A stretch of DNA of 64,000 nucleotides from Opitutia bacterium (lineage in GTDB: Bacteria > Verrucomicrobiota > Verrucomicrobiia > Opitutales > T3Sed10-336), in the NCBI GenBank assembly GCA_003558065.1, contig PWMU01000179.1:1-64000 (forward strand), in the 5' to 3' direction. Within the stretch, counting starts at the first letter, position 1; every line of letters begins with the position of its first letter. A program made the position numbers and the translations under genes. This document shows positions 27,446 through 37,085 of the stretch, piece after piece. A model generated the notes under the pieces. That model saw nothing but the letters and a program-made list of their open reading frames with translations, was not told the DNA's origin and did no database searches.

Positions 27446-28015
27446 ATGAACGCAAACGACCAAGAAGCTCTCGAGCTTTTCCGAACGAGCGGCGCCCTCC
27501 TGAAAGGGCATTTTCTCCTGCGCTCGGGGCTGCACAGCGAATACTTCTTCCAGTGCGCGAAAGTCTGCCAGAACATGGAGTACGTGGAACGGCTGGCGGA
27601 GCTCCTGCTGTCGAAACTCACGGGGATTTCCTTCGACACGGTTCTCGCCCCGGCGATGGGAGGCCTGGTCATCGGCCAGGAGGTCGCCCGGCAAAGCCGA
27701 AGCCGTTTCATCTTCGTCGAAAAGAACGATGACCGCCTCGAACTGCGTCGCGGGTTCAAGATCGAGCCCGGAGAAAGAATCCTGGTGGTGGAAGACGTGG
27801 TGACACGCGGGGGACGCGCGCGGGAAGCCATTGACATCGCAGCGAAGACGGAAGGCGTCCCGCAGGCCCTGGCGGTCCTGGTCAACCGGAGCGAAGGAGC
27901 CGCGACCTTTCCGGTCCCCCTGATTTCCCTGGTCAACCTGAGTTTCCCGACCTATACGGCGGACTCCCTTCCCGAGCACCTGGCAGCCATTCCGGCCGTG
28001 AAGCCCGGGAGTTGA
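27446..28015 (+). CDS. pyrE: Orotate phosphoribosyltransferase
   Basis: 189 residues, the normal size. N-terminal motif GHFLLRSGLHSEYFFQCAKV and the 13-residue PRPP-binding motif ILVVEDVVTRGGR (about 112-124) identify it. It makes orotidine 5'-phosphate in pyrimidine synthesis. It stands alone, with no other pyr gene near, divergent from the HTH-MBL gene and 70 bp ahead of hrpB. Confidence 0.95.
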   Translation: MNANDQEALELFRTSGALLKGHFLLRSGLHSEYFFQCAKVCQNMEYVERLAELLLSKLTGISFDTVLAPAMGGLVIGQEVARQSRSRFIFVEKNDDRLELRRGFKIEPGERILVVEDVVTRGGRAREAIDIAAKTEGVPQALAVLVNRSEGAATFPVPLISLVNLSFPTYTADSLPEHLAAIPAVKPGS

Positions 28016-28085
28016 GGGCGGATTCCGCCGCACAAAGTTTCTCTGTGCCTTTCGGGCGAGACTCTCCTAACATTTCTTGAGAAGC

Positions 28086-30635
28086 ATGAGTCAGGACCGC
28101 CTTCCCGTTCGGGATCTAGAAGATGACCTTGCGGCGGCATTTCGGGAAAACAGCCGGCTGATCCTGGAGGCGCCGACAGGGTCGGGAAAATCGACGCAGG
28201 TTCCCCAGATTCTGCTGGAACAGGGATTCTGCCGGGAAGGCGAAGTAGTCATTCTCCAACCCAGGCGTCTGGCCGCTCGGATGCTGGCAAGCCGGGTGGC
28301 GCGGGAACGCGGGGTGGCGCTCGGCGACGAAGTCGGCTATCAGATCCGCTTTGACCGGAAAGCCTCCGCCCGCACCCGCATCCGCTTCGTCACCGAAGGG
28401 ATTCTCCTCCGGCAGATCATGGACACCCCCGGCCTTCCGGGGGTGGCGGCGATTCTGTTCGACGAATTTCACGAGCGGCACCTCTTCGGGGACCTCACCC
28501 TGGCGCGGGCGGTGCAGGTGCAGGAGGAGCGCCGCCCGGACCTGAAACTCGCGGTCATGTCGGCCACTCTGGACCGCACGGCGATTGAGGCCTACCTGAG
28601 TCCCTGCCGAACACTGCGTTCCGAAGGACGCACTTACCCGGTCGAGACCGGGTACCTTCTCCCCTCCGCCAAACCTCACCAGCACCCGCCCTGGGAACTC
28701 GCCGCGCGGGAGCTCGACCGCCTGGTGCGGGAGGGGACCGAAGGCGACGCGCTCGTCTTCATGCCGGGCGCCTATGAAATCCAACGCACGCTGCGGGCAA
28801 TCGAAGGCTGCGGGTCGCTGAAATCCTTTGCCGCCTTTCCGCTCTACGGCGACCTGCCGCCGAATGCCCAGGACGCAGCCCTCGCTCCGTGCGACCGTCG
28901 CAAAATCGTCGTGGCCACCAATGTAGCGGAGACCTCGCTCACCATCGACGGCATCCGGATCGTCGTGGACAGCGGCCTCGCACGCACAGCCCGATTCGAT
29001 CCACACCGGGGCATCAACACCCTGCTGGTTGAAAAGATCAGCCGCGCCTCGGCGGATCAAAGGACGGGGCGGGCCGGACGAACGGCGCCCGGGCACTGCC
29101 TGCGCCTTTGGACCCAGGACGATCACCTTCACCGCCCGGCCGCGGAGCTTCCCGAAATCAAGCGCCTCGACCTCGCCGAGACCGTGCTCACCCTTAAGAA
29201 CAGCGGGATCGACAATCTGGAGACGTTCCCCTGGGTCGAGGCCCCCGAACCCGTCGCCCTCGAACGGGCTCAACGGCTGCTGCGGGAACTCGGCGCCCTG
29301 GAGGCCGGGTCGGGAAGACTTACCGAAACGGGCCGCGCCATGGCCGCGTTCCCGGTTCATCCGCGCTACTCTCGCATGCTGATCGCCGCCCGCGAGTACG
29401 GCTGCGTCCCGGAAATCGCGCTTATCGCAGCCCTCACCCAGACCCGCGACCTCCTGGAACGACGGGTGGGCGAGCGAACGGAAGCCCGGCGTGACGACCG
29501 GCTGGGCGAGGAAACCGAATCCGACTTCTTTGCCCAGATACGCGCCTGGAACCACGCGGCGAAGCACCGGTTTTCCGTAGACGAATGCCGCGAGGTCGGC
29601 GTCCATGCCGGGGTCGCCCGCCAGACGGCCCAGGTCTACCGGCATTTTCTGGGCATTGCGCGTAACACGGATCCGGATACGAAGGAACACCGGGCTCCTT
29701 CGGAAGCCGTCCGCCGCTGTTTGCTCCTCGGCTTCTCCGATCAGGTCGCGCGGAGAGCCGCGCGCGGCACCGCCCAATATGAAATGGTCCACGGCAGACG
29801 CGGCGCCCTCGCCCGGGACAGTGTCGTCCGGGACGCCCCGCTCCTCGTCGCGTCGGAGGTGCGGGAAGTTCAGACCGGGGGCCGGGGCTCGGAGGTCGCG
29901 GTCCGGCTCGGCCTCGCCACCGCCGTCGCGGAAAGCTGGCTGGAGGAACTCTTCCCCGGCGACTGCCGGACGGAACGGGTTGTCCGTTTCGACCCTTCAA
30001 CCCGCCGGGTGGTCGGAGAGGAACAGCGGTTCTTCCGGGACCTGGTTCTGCACACCAAACCTGTCGAGGAGCCGCCCCTGGAGGAGGCCGCGTTTCTCCT
30101 GGCCGATGAGGTTCTCGCTGGCCGGTGTCCCCTGAAGCACTGGGATTACGCCGTTGAGCAATGGATCGCCCGCCTCAACCGCCTGGCCGCCTGGATGCCC
30201 GAACTGGAGCTTCCCCCGATCGCGCCGGACGACCGCAAGGCGCTGATCGAACAGATCGTGTACGGGGCTCGCGGCTACAAGGAAATCAAGGACCGCCCGG
30301 TACTGCCCACAGTCAAGGGCTGGCTGGCCCCGGAGCAGGAAGCTCTGCTGGACCATTACGCACCCCAAACGGTCGCCCTCCCGCGCGGACGAAAGGTTAA
30401 AATCGTCTACTCGGAAAGCGAACCACCGGTCCTGTCAGCGCGAGTCCAGGATCTGTACGACCTTGAAGAGAACATCCGGATCGCCGACGGGCGGGTGGAG
30501 CTTCTGGTGCACGTTCTCGCCCCGAATCAACGGCCCGTCCAGATCACCAGCGACATCGCCGAATTCTGGAAGACGAGCTATCCCTCCATAAAAAAACAGC
30601 TCCAGGGCCGCTATCCGAAACACGAGTGGAGGTGA
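28086..30635 (+). CDS. hrpB: ATP-dependent helicase HrpB (DEAH family)
   Basis: 849 residues. Two RecA-like domains carry motif I EAPTGSGKST (about 29-38), motif II FDEFHERH, motif III VMSATLD and motif VI DQRTGRAGRTAPG. A helicase-associated domain and the HrpB-specific C-terminal domain (ending near PKHEWR) follow. The DEFH form of motif II is usual in HrpB. The biological role of HrpB is poorly known even in E. coli. I use the ATG at 28086; a TTG three codons upstream is less likely. Confidence 0.94.
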   Translation: MSQDRLPVRDLEDDLAAAFRENSRLILEAPTGSGKSTQVPQILLEQGFCREGEVVILQPRRLAARMLASRVARERGVALGDEVGYQIRFDRKASARTRIRFVTEGILLRQIMDTPGLPGVAAILFDEFHERHLFGDLTLARAVQVQEERRPDLKLAVMSATLDRTAIEAYLSPCRTLRSEGRTYPVETGYLLPSAKPHQHPPWELAARELDRLVREGTEGDALVFMPGAYEIQRTLRAIEGCGSLKSFAAFPLYGDLPPNAQDAALAPCDRRKIVVATNVAETSLTIDGIRIVVDSGLARTARFDPHRGINTLLVEKISRASADQRTGRAGRTAPGHCLRLWTQDDHLHRPAAELPEIKRLDLAETVLTLKNSGIDNLETFPWVEAPEPVALERAQRLLRELGALEAGSGRLTETGRAMAAFPVHPRYSRMLIAAREYGCVPEIALIAALTQTRDLLERRVGERTEARRDDRLGEETESDFFAQIRAWNHAAKHRFSVDECREVGVHAGVARQTAQVYRHFLGIARNTDPDTKEHRAPSEAVRRCLLLGFSDQVARRAARGTAQYEMVHGRRGALARDSVVRDAPLLVASEVREVQTGGRGSEVAVRLGLATAVAESWLEELFPGDCRTERVVRFDPSTRRVVGEEQRFFRDLVLHTKPVEEPPLEEAAFLLADEVLAGRCPLKHWDYAVEQWIARLNRLAAWMPELELPPIAPDDRKALIEQIVYGARGYKEIKDRPVLPTVKGWLAPEQEALLDHYAPQTVALPRGRKVKIVYSESEPPVLSARVQDLYDLEENIRIADGRVELLVHVLAPNQRPVQITSDIAEFWKTSYPSIKKQLQGRYPKHEWR

Positions 30636-30694
30636 GGGGGGTTATACTCTCCGTCATCAAGACTTTCGAAAACAGCGGCACTCCCGTGGTTGTG

Positions 30695-30755
30695 GCGACC
30701 GGGTTTATCCCGGGAGATCCGGGGACCCGGAGAATCGGGGGATAAACCCCCTCGC
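30695..30755. repeat. REP-like inverted repeat in the hrpB/aspS convergent gap
   Basis: GGGTTTATCC at 30701-30710 pairs with GGATAAACCC at 30740-30749; outside them GCGA and TCGC (30695-30698 and 30752-30755) extend the stem. The loop holds a second small hairpin, CCGGG-GA-CCCGG at 30719-30730. The structure, a large cruciform-like element between convergent genes, resembles repetitive extragenic palindromes. Only one copy is in the window. Confidence 0.5.
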
Positions 30756-30790
30756 TACGAAGAAATCCGAAAACCTGGCGACGGGAAGTA

Positions 30791-30832
30791 TATTCGTTAT
30801 CCGTTGTCCGTTATCGGTGCCTGGTGATCAGC
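30791..30832. repeat. Heptamer repeat array (TATYCGT type)
   Basis: Four consecutive 7-bp units, TATTCGT, TATCCGT, TGTCCGT and TATCGGT (30791-30818), then two more degenerate ones. It lies in the gap between the convergent hrpB and aspS stops. Same repeat class as the arrays near 38.9, 50.3, 56.1 and 60.9 kb. Confidence 0.6.
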
Positions 30833-30897
30833 GGTTGAGCGGGGTTTCACGGCGTTCCATCTTCGCCAAAGCGCTTCGGTCGACAAAAAAACCGCTC

Positions 30898-32697
30898 CTA
30901 CTCCCGCTCGCGGGCGGTATCCGTAAGCTGGATATGGAGGTCGCGGAGCTGCTTCTCGGTCACCGGGCCCGGACTATCGGTCATGAGACACTGGCCTTTC
31001 TGGGTTTTCGGGAAGGCAATAACGTCGCGAATACTGGTGACCCCGGACAGAATCGCCACCAGGCGATCGAAACCGAGAGCGATCCCGCCGTGCGGCGGCG
31101 CCCCGTATCCGAATGATTTCAGCATGTACCCGAAGCGATCCTCGGCAACCTCCGGCGGAATCTTGAACACGTCTTCGAAAAGTTTTTTCTGAAGAGCCTG
31201 CTGGTGCACACGAATACTGCCCCCGCCCAGTTCGACGCCGTTGAGCACAAGGTCGTAATGCTGTCCCCGAACAGCCCGGGGATCACTGTCCAGCAACCCG
31301 ATATCCTCGGGCACCGGCGCGGTGAAGGGGTGATGGGCGGCCACGTAACGGCCGGCTTCCTCCTCTAAAACCAGGAGCGGAAAGTCCACCACCCACAGAA
31401 AGTCGTACCGGCCGGGATCGATCTCCAGGCGGCCCTTCTTTTTCAAAAGTTCCGCAGCTTCGAGACGTATCCGGCCCATGACCGTGCACGCTCGATCCCA
31501 TTCATCCGCGGCAAAGAAAACGCTATCGCCCTCCTCAATACCGAGTTTCTCCGCAAGCGCGGCCTTCTCGTCCTCCGAGAAGAACTTGACGATGGGGGAT
31601 TTCCATTCGCCTTTTTCGGCCTTGATAAAGGCGAGCCCTTTCGCGCCCAGGCTCCGGGCCGTTTCCGTGAGGTGATTCAGTTCGCCCTGGGTGAGGTCGG
31701 CAAGCCCCTTTGCGTTGAAAGCCTTGATCGCGCCGCCGGCCTTCAGGGTCGAGGCGAACACCTTGAACTCCGATTTGGCGAATACCTCGCCGAGGTCGAC
31801 CATCTCCATCCCGAATCGCGTATCCGGCTTGTCGCTGCCATACCGGTTCATGGCATCGACGTAGGGCATCCGGGCAAAGGGAGCCGTCACTTCGACGTCG
31901 AGCACTTCCTTCCAGATCCTGCGGATCAGCCCCTCGATCAGGGCGTACATCTCCTCCCGGTCGATGAAGGACATTTCCAGATCGATCTGGGTAAACTCGG
32001 GCTGCCGGTCGGCGCGAAGGTCCTCGTCCCGAAAGCACCGGGCCAATTGATAATATTTCTCCACACCCGCCACCATCAGCATCTGCTTGAACTGCTGCGG
32101 AGACTGGGTCAGCGCGTAGAATTCCCCGGGGTTCAGGCGGCTGGGGACCAGGTATTCGCGAGCGCCTTCGGGGGTGCTCTTGAAAAGGAACGGCGTCTCC
32201 ACTTCGAGGAACCCCTCTTCGTCGAAATAATCGCGGGTGGCTTTCCCGGCCCGGTGACGGTTGCGGAAGATCCGCTGCATTTTCGGCCGGCGAAGGTCCA
32301 GGTACCGATAGGTCAGCCGGAGGTCCTCGTTGACCTTATCCCCCTTGGCATCATCGATCGGGAACGGGGGGGTCTGGGCGACGTTGTGCACCTCAAGGAC
32401 TGCGGCGGTCACCTCGATTTCCCCGGTCACCAGTTTTCGGTTGATCGTTTCCTCGGGACGGGGACCGACGGTGCCACGGATTCCTATCACCGACTCCGGC
32501 TTGAGGACCGAGGCTTCCTCGGCCAGCGCCCGGTTGTCTTCGGGGTTGAAAACCAGCTGCGTCAGACCCTCCCGGTCCCGCAAATCAACAAAAATAATGC
32601 CTCCGTGATCCCTGATGGAGTCGACCCAACCGATGAGATGGACTTCTTCTCCAACCGATTCTTTGGTCAACTGCCCGCAATGATGGGTTCTCTTCAT
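30898..32697 (-). CDS. aspS: Aspartyl-tRNA synthetase, bacterial type
   Basis: 599 residues. The N-terminal OB-fold (LIGWVDSIRDHGGIIFVDLRDREG region), class II core (motif 2 around ARCFRDEDLRADRQPEFTQ) and a bacterial-specific GAD insertion domain (about 290-430) are present, with motif 3 in GIALGFDRLVAIL. It charges tRNA-Asp. Whether it also charges tRNA-Asn cannot be told. It is the downstream end of a minus-strand series; the preceding gene lies 120 bp away. Confidence 0.96.
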   Translation of the reverse strand: MKRTHHCGQLTKESVGEEVHLIGWVDSIRDHGGIIFVDLRDREGLTQLVFNPEDNRALAEEASVLKPESVIGIRGTVGPRPEETINRKLVTGEIEVTAAVLEVHNVAQTPPFPIDDAKGDKVNEDLRLTYRYLDLRRPKMQRIFRNRHRAGKATRDYFDEEGFLEVETPFLFKSTPEGAREYLVPSRLNPGEFYALTQSPQQFKQMLMVAGVEKYYQLARCFRDEDLRADRQPEFTQIDLEMSFIDREEMYALIEGLIRRIWKEVLDVEVTAPFARMPYVDAMNRYGSDKPDTRFGMEMVDLGEVFAKSEFKVFASTLKAGGAIKAFNAKGLADLTQGELNHLTETARSLGAKGLAFIKAEKGEWKSPIVKFFSEDEKAALAEKLGIEEGDSVFFAADEWDRACTVMGRIRLEAAELLKKKGRLEIDPGRYDFLWVVDFPLLVLEEEAGRYVAAHHPFTAPVPEDIGLLDSDPRAVRGQHYDLVLNGVELGGGSIRVHQQALQKKLFEDVFKIPPEVAEDRFGYMLKSFGYGAPPHGGIALGFDRLVAILSGVTSIRDVIAFPKTQKGQCLMTDSPGPVTEKQLRDLHIQLTDTARERE

Positions 32698-32817
32698 GTG
32701 TCTTATCGAGTGTGAAACGAACGAGAGAAGCAGGCGCCCGCGGATGGGTCAATCCTTAGTCGCCGATTTCGCAGCCGTCTGACCGGGAGGGCGGAAAAGC
32801 CCCCGGGCGGCAGCCGA

Positions 32818-35103
32818 TCAATCCACGGTGAAATGGATTTTTCGGACCCGTTCGTTACCGGCCTCGTCTTCGGCTACGACAATCATGCTGTAGCTGCCGG
32901 GGTCGAGATCGTTGAGCTCTATCTTGAAGGTTTCGCGGCGCGAATCAAAAAAGCCGTCCTCGGGGAAAAGGGGGGTTCGTTCCCCGCCGTTAAGGTAGTA
33001 GCGAGCGTCTTTGATGATACTGACCGGATCCTCCACTTCGACCCGGAGCACGACGTTGTTCCCGCCTGCCAGCTTTTCCAGGACATCGACGGCGGGACCG
33101 GTGTTGTCGATCAGAAAGGCGTCGCTTTGCCGGGACGCAGTCCGGGCTTTGCCGGGTGGATTGGAGAGGTGATCGCTGGCAATCACTTTCGCATAGTAAC
33201 GGCCCTCCTCAAATCCCGAGGTATTGAACGAGAAGAAATTCTCCCGCAAATCCTCCGCCAGCGTACTCCACCGGGTTTCACCCTCGGAACGAATCTTCAA
33301 GGTGAAACTGAGAGTATCGTCGTTTGGATCGGTCGCTTTCCACGCCAGAGTCGCCAGACCCGGTTTCTCCTGGACGCGCATCTGCCCGCTCCGGTTTTGC
33401 CGGTTGCCCGAACGCCCTTCCCGCCCCTCGGCAAAGAGCTGGTCCAGGTCGATGCCGGGGGGTTGGGGAGCGGCCGGAACCCGCTCCAGGGCGACCTCGT
33501 GGGGAACCAATTTGACCCCGGCGATCACCGGAGCGGCGTTGAACTTTCGAAAGAACAGGCGGGTTCGATCGACACGGGGAAGCGGATTGCCCGCCTCATC
33601 TCCGCTCTCCAGGTAAATCCGGTACTGGATATACCGCGCCGCCGGGCTTTCGACGGCGAGGTGCCCGGAAGGAGCCACGGGTTCGGTCCACTCGCTCCAG
33701 GTCTTCTCAGGCTTATCCGTATTGCCGCTGCGGGTGGCGACACGGACCCCCTGACCCGCGCCGTCCAAATGAAGCCGCCCCCAACGCGCGGTCTGTTCCG
33801 CGTCGTAAACCCTGGATGTGAAATGCCCTTCGGACGCACGGCTGAAATCCATTCGGTAGATGTGCGCGGGGTTGCTGGTGAGAGCGTAAACTTCGCCTTC
33901 GTTCTCCGATCCGGGCAGGAGAACCGAAACCTCGCCTCCGTTTTCCAGTTTCTGAAGGAGTTTCCAGTCCTCCGGGCCCGATACCGAAAAGATCCGTCCC
34001 TCGGTACCTGTGCCGACCAGGAGGCTGCCGTCCGGCATCCTGAGCATCGAATGAATCGCGTACCGCGGCAACACCCAGTGCGGCTCGGAGAACCCGTCCG
34101 GATCCACCCGGTAAATCATACTGATCTTTCCGTCGTCGCCGCGCTGTGCCTGGCTCCGTCCCTCATTGTTTTCGTCGCTGTCGCCGGTTCCGATAATCGC
34201 GGAAATCACGTTCGCGATATTCCCGGTCGGGCGGGACGGCGCCGCACGCCCGCTTCCGTCGCCCGTGAACGTCGCCACATAGAGCGTTCCGTCTTCCGCG
34301 GTCACGATCCGCTTGATTTCCTGGTCCTCGGTATTGAGAATGGCGAACGGCTTGCCCTCGTCATCGAAGCGAAACACGAGCCCGCCGGGACTGGTCCCGG
34401 CCAGCAGCCGGTCTTCCCCATCCCAGGTCAACGTGGAGATGTGGGTTTCTTCGCTGTCAAAGAAGACCTCGACGGCGTCGCCCGGTTCATGATCCGCCTC
34501 CAGTCTGTAGATGCGTCCCCTGGCGCCGGTGGCGACAAAGATATTGCCCTCGCCGTCGAAGACCACGTCCCAGATGTAGTGCTCCTCCGGTTCGAAAAAG
34601 ACTTCGACCTCGCCGCCTTCAGGGATGCGGTACAGCTTGCCTTCGGGCGACGTCCCGACGTAGAGCGTGCCCTCCTCATCCACGGCCAGGGAACGGGACA
34701 ACACCTGTTCGGGCTTGAAGATTTCTTCGAGTGCGCCGTCCTCGGACAGGTGGTAAACCTTCCCCTTGTTGCCGGTGCCGAAAAAGAAACCGCCGTTGCG
34801 GTCCGAGGCGGCGTTCCAGATAATCGGCTCGTCCGGCCCGACGAGGCGATCAGCCCTGGGGGCGAGAATGAGCTCGCCGTAACTGCTCAGAGAAACGTTC
34901 TCGAATTCGCCGTCCAGAAAATCCCTGAACGTCTCGTGGGTCAGCGATTCGGTCCGCACGGCAAAAAGCGCCGCCGGCGACAGGAGGCAGATCCCCAATG
35001 CCGCCGTCACTCCCAAGCGGAGACCGCAAAAATCCAATGACCCAAACAAAGTCCCGACCCGCGGCTCACGGCCCGGCTTATGGTATCCTGACTTTAAATA
35101 CAT
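32818..35103 (-). CDS. Exported beta-propeller protein with C-terminal beta-sandwich domains
   Basis: 761 residues from the ATG at 35103, chosen because GGTGA (which includes the stop of the upstream gene) lies 8 bases ahead; a GTG at 35115 is also in frame. A signal peptide or anchor (VTAALGICLLSPAALFA) is followed by repeated blades with Asp/Gly-rich turns (GTLYVGTSPEGKLYRI, GNIFVATGARGRIYRL, DRLLAGTSPGGLVFRF), then from about 590 Fn3/cadherin-like repeats (LAWKATDPNDDTLSFTLKI, VDVLEKLAGGNNVVLRVEVE). It looks like a periplasmic or outer-surface scaffold. It is 8 bp downstream of the S55 peptidase gene, so both are probably made together. No enzyme motif seen. Confidence 0.75.
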   Translation of the reverse strand: MYLKSGYHKPGREPRVGTLFGSLDFCGLRLGVTAALGICLLSPAALFAVRTESLTHETFRDFLDGEFENVSLSSYGELILAPRADRLVGPDEPIIWNAASDRNGGFFFGTGNKGKVYHLSEDGALEEIFKPEQVLSRSLAVDEEGTLYVGTSPEGKLYRIPEGGEVEVFFEPEEHYIWDVVFDGEGNIFVATGARGRIYRLEADHEPGDAVEVFFDSEETHISTLTWDGEDRLLAGTSPGGLVFRFDDEGKPFAILNTEDQEIKRIVTAEDGTLYVATFTGDGSGRAAPSRPTGNIANVISAIIGTGDSDENNEGRSQAQRGDDGKISMIYRVDPDGFSEPHWVLPRYAIHSMLRMPDGSLLVGTGTEGRIFSVSGPEDWKLLQKLENGGEVSVLLPGSENEGEVYALTSNPAHIYRMDFSRASEGHFTSRVYDAEQTARWGRLHLDGAGQGVRVATRSGNTDKPEKTWSEWTEPVAPSGHLAVESPAARYIQYRIYLESGDEAGNPLPRVDRTRLFFRKFNAAPVIAGVKLVPHEVALERVPAAPQPPGIDLDQLFAEGREGRSGNRQNRSGQMRVQEKPGLATLAWKATDPNDDTLSFTLKIRSEGETRWSTLAEDLRENFFSFNTSGFEEGRYYAKVIASDHLSNPPGKARTASRQSDAFLIDNTGPAVDVLEKLAGGNNVVLRVEVEDPVSIIKDARYYLNGGERTPLFPEDGFFDSRRETFKIELNDLDPGSYSMIVVAEDEAGNERVRKIHFTVD

Positions 35104-35111
35104 AATGTGTT

Positions 35112-36941
35112 TCACCGTTCGAGGCTCAATGTTCTCCTGTAGCTTCCCCGGAATTCGCCGTCAAGGGTCAGCCGATCCTCCCAGAGCGTTCTCATATTCG
35201 TCCGGCTGCTGCCGGTTTCCACGCCCTGCGACCCGTAGAGCGCCCCGACCGAAGGAAGAACATCGGAAAGGAATTGCCCCTCCACCGCCAGGCCCGGCGC
35301 CTCTTCGAGCACCTTGATGGTTATTTCCCGGTGCGAATAGTGATCCCGCATACGGTCCAGCAATTGGGAAAAGGTTTGCGGGGTAGCCCGCCGTTCCGGA
35401 CTCACGCTACGGGCGGCACGGGCGTCGCCGACGAAGAGAGTGAAGTTGCCGTTGCGTGTTTTTTCGGGGATCGGAACCCGCACCCGCTCGACTGTCTCTT
35501 CTCCCCGGTAGTTGCGCAAACGAAGCAACACCTCCAGTTCATCGCCCCCCCGGAATCGCGTGCGATCAAGCTGCACGGATTCGAGCCGGGACAGGCGCAG
35601 CTCGGTCTTCGGCGTGACGTCAACGGTAACGCTTTTCACCCGGGGAAAAGTAAACGGGTTGGCGAGCAGGCGGTCGTAGAGGAACAAATGGTCGAAGGCG
35701 AGAATCAGGGGAGCGGAGGCGCCGGCCGCGGCGTCTTTCAACACGATGGATTCCTCGCCCTCGATGTCCCAGCGGCTTTCGACAAACATGGTTTTCTCGC
35801 CCCCCGCCGGTTTCGCCTGCAACAGCGCCTCCATCAGTGCCATCGCGGAAATCAGGGGCGACATGAACTCGTCCTCGAACAAGTCGCCCCGGTAAACCTC
35901 GGGGTTCCCGGGCCGGCCGTGTACACGTATTTCCATTGCCGTGACCGGGGCGTTTCGACCGAGGGTGCCGGCAATGCCGCTCTGCCGGTCCTGGTGGATC
36001 GAGCCGATCACGGGCCCGGGATTGCTGAGCTTGAAGGAGCTGACCACCGACTGCACCACCGTCATTACTTCGGCTGGAGCCATGGGAATGTCGACCTCCC
36101 CGTCCCCGAAAAACGAGTGTCCGAAGGCAAGTATCCGGTCCCCCATCCGGTGCGTCACAGTACCGGTGGCCGCAAAGCTGAAGTCGCCCGACATCAGAAC
36201 CCCCGCGACGGCCGACCCGGGCTGGAGGTCGGCGTCCATGTGCTCGGCCCCTTTACCCATGGGAGCCGACTGCAACTCGATTCCCCGGCGCCGGAACCTG
36301 GATTCGAATTCCGCAAGGACGGCAGGGGATATCCCGGAAACAAACAGCGGAGTCGGCAGCGGCTGGATTCCCTCGCGCAAGCGGTCGTTCGAGGGCGGCT
36401 CGGCGTCCGCGGACGCCCGCCAGGTTCCCGCGGCAATCTCCTCCCGGGGAATACGCTCGGCCAGCGTCGGACGGAACCCGCCGCGCTCCCCGCGGCGACG
36501 CGCGGTCGCGTCGCGCTCCCCCGCCTCCGCCCAGTCCCAGACCTCCAGCATGTCCTCAACGGGAGTCACTCCTATGAGCGCCTGCTCCTTGGCCCAGCGA
36601 AAGCCGTAGGCGTAAGCGCCGACGAGTTTGCCGTCGATGAAGACGGGACTCCCGCTCATCCCCGAGACCGGACCGGTAACCAGGCTCTGCTCGTCGAGCG
36701 CCTTGCAGATAATCAGGGACCGTTTCGGCCCGATGAAATTTTCCCCCACGCCGACCACTTCGAGCGGAAACGACTCGATCTCGGTTCCGGACACGACCGT
36801 TTTCCACTCGCCCCGCATCCCCGGTTCAACCTCGGACAAAGGCAGGATTTCGGGACCCTCTTCCCCGGCCGCGGCGAAACTCGCCGCGAAAACGGCAAGG
36901 ACTCCGGACCCCCAACAGCGAAAACGGAAAAAATGGGACAT
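35112..36941 (-). CDS. SpoIVB-like S55 family peptidase, exported
   Basis: 609 residues from the ATG at 36941 (a TTG at 36962 is in frame). A signal peptide (VLAVFAASFAAAG) is followed by the S55 domain: serine motif GMSGSPVFIDGKLVGAYAYGF near 94-114 with S98, and later RILAFGHSFFGDGE, the probable histidine motif. In Bacillus SpoIVB the GH motif precedes the GMSGSP motif; here the order is reversed, as in other Gram-negative members. There is no PDZ domain that I can see. It probably works in the periplasm. Tightly coupled to the propeller gene downstream. Confidence 0.78.
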   Translation of the reverse strand: MSHFFRFRCWGSGVLAVFAASFAAAGEEGPEILPLSEVEPGMRGEWKTVVSGTEIESFPLEVVGVGENFIGPKRSLIICKALDEQSLVTGPVSGMSGSPVFIDGKLVGAYAYGFRWAKEQALIGVTPVEDMLEVWDWAEAGERDATARRRGERGGFRPTLAERIPREEIAAGTWRASADAEPPSNDRLREGIQPLPTPLFVSGISPAVLAEFESRFRRRGIELQSAPMGKGAEHMDADLQPGSAVAGVLMSGDFSFAATGTVTHRMGDRILAFGHSFFGDGEVDIPMAPAEVMTVVQSVVSSFKLSNPGPVIGSIHQDRQSGIAGTLGRNAPVTAMEIRVHGRPGNPEVYRGDLFEDEFMSPLISAMALMEALLQAKPAGGEKTMFVESRWDIEGEESIVLKDAAAGASAPLILAFDHLFLYDRLLANPFTFPRVKSVTVDVTPKTELRLSRLESVQLDRTRFRGGDELEVLLRLRNYRGEETVERVRVPIPEKTRNGNFTLFVGDARAARSVSPERRATPQTFSQLLDRMRDHYSHREITIKVLEEAPGLAVEGQFLSDVLPSVGALYGSQGVETGSSRTNMRTLWEDRLTLDGEFRGSYRRTLSLER

Positions 36942-37085
36942 AGAGGACAATCGACAGTTCAAAGCTTAACTTTTTCGAAGCAAGGAATAAGGAAATGAAA
37001 GAGAATCAACTTCGCAATGATATTAAATCGGATCCCGACCGGGATAGAATTGTTCCGCGCGGCCACCGGTTCCATTCAGCCGGTG

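Noticed and set aside
27358-27936. Extension of the HTH-MBL frame across pyrE
   Set aside because: It is antisense to pyrE, Arg/Ser-rich as expected from a shadow of a GC-rich gene, and the HTH begins after the chosen start.
32833-35040. 735-codon open frame on the plus strand
   Set aside because: It is the antisense shadow of the propeller gene, with no start signal or domain of its own.
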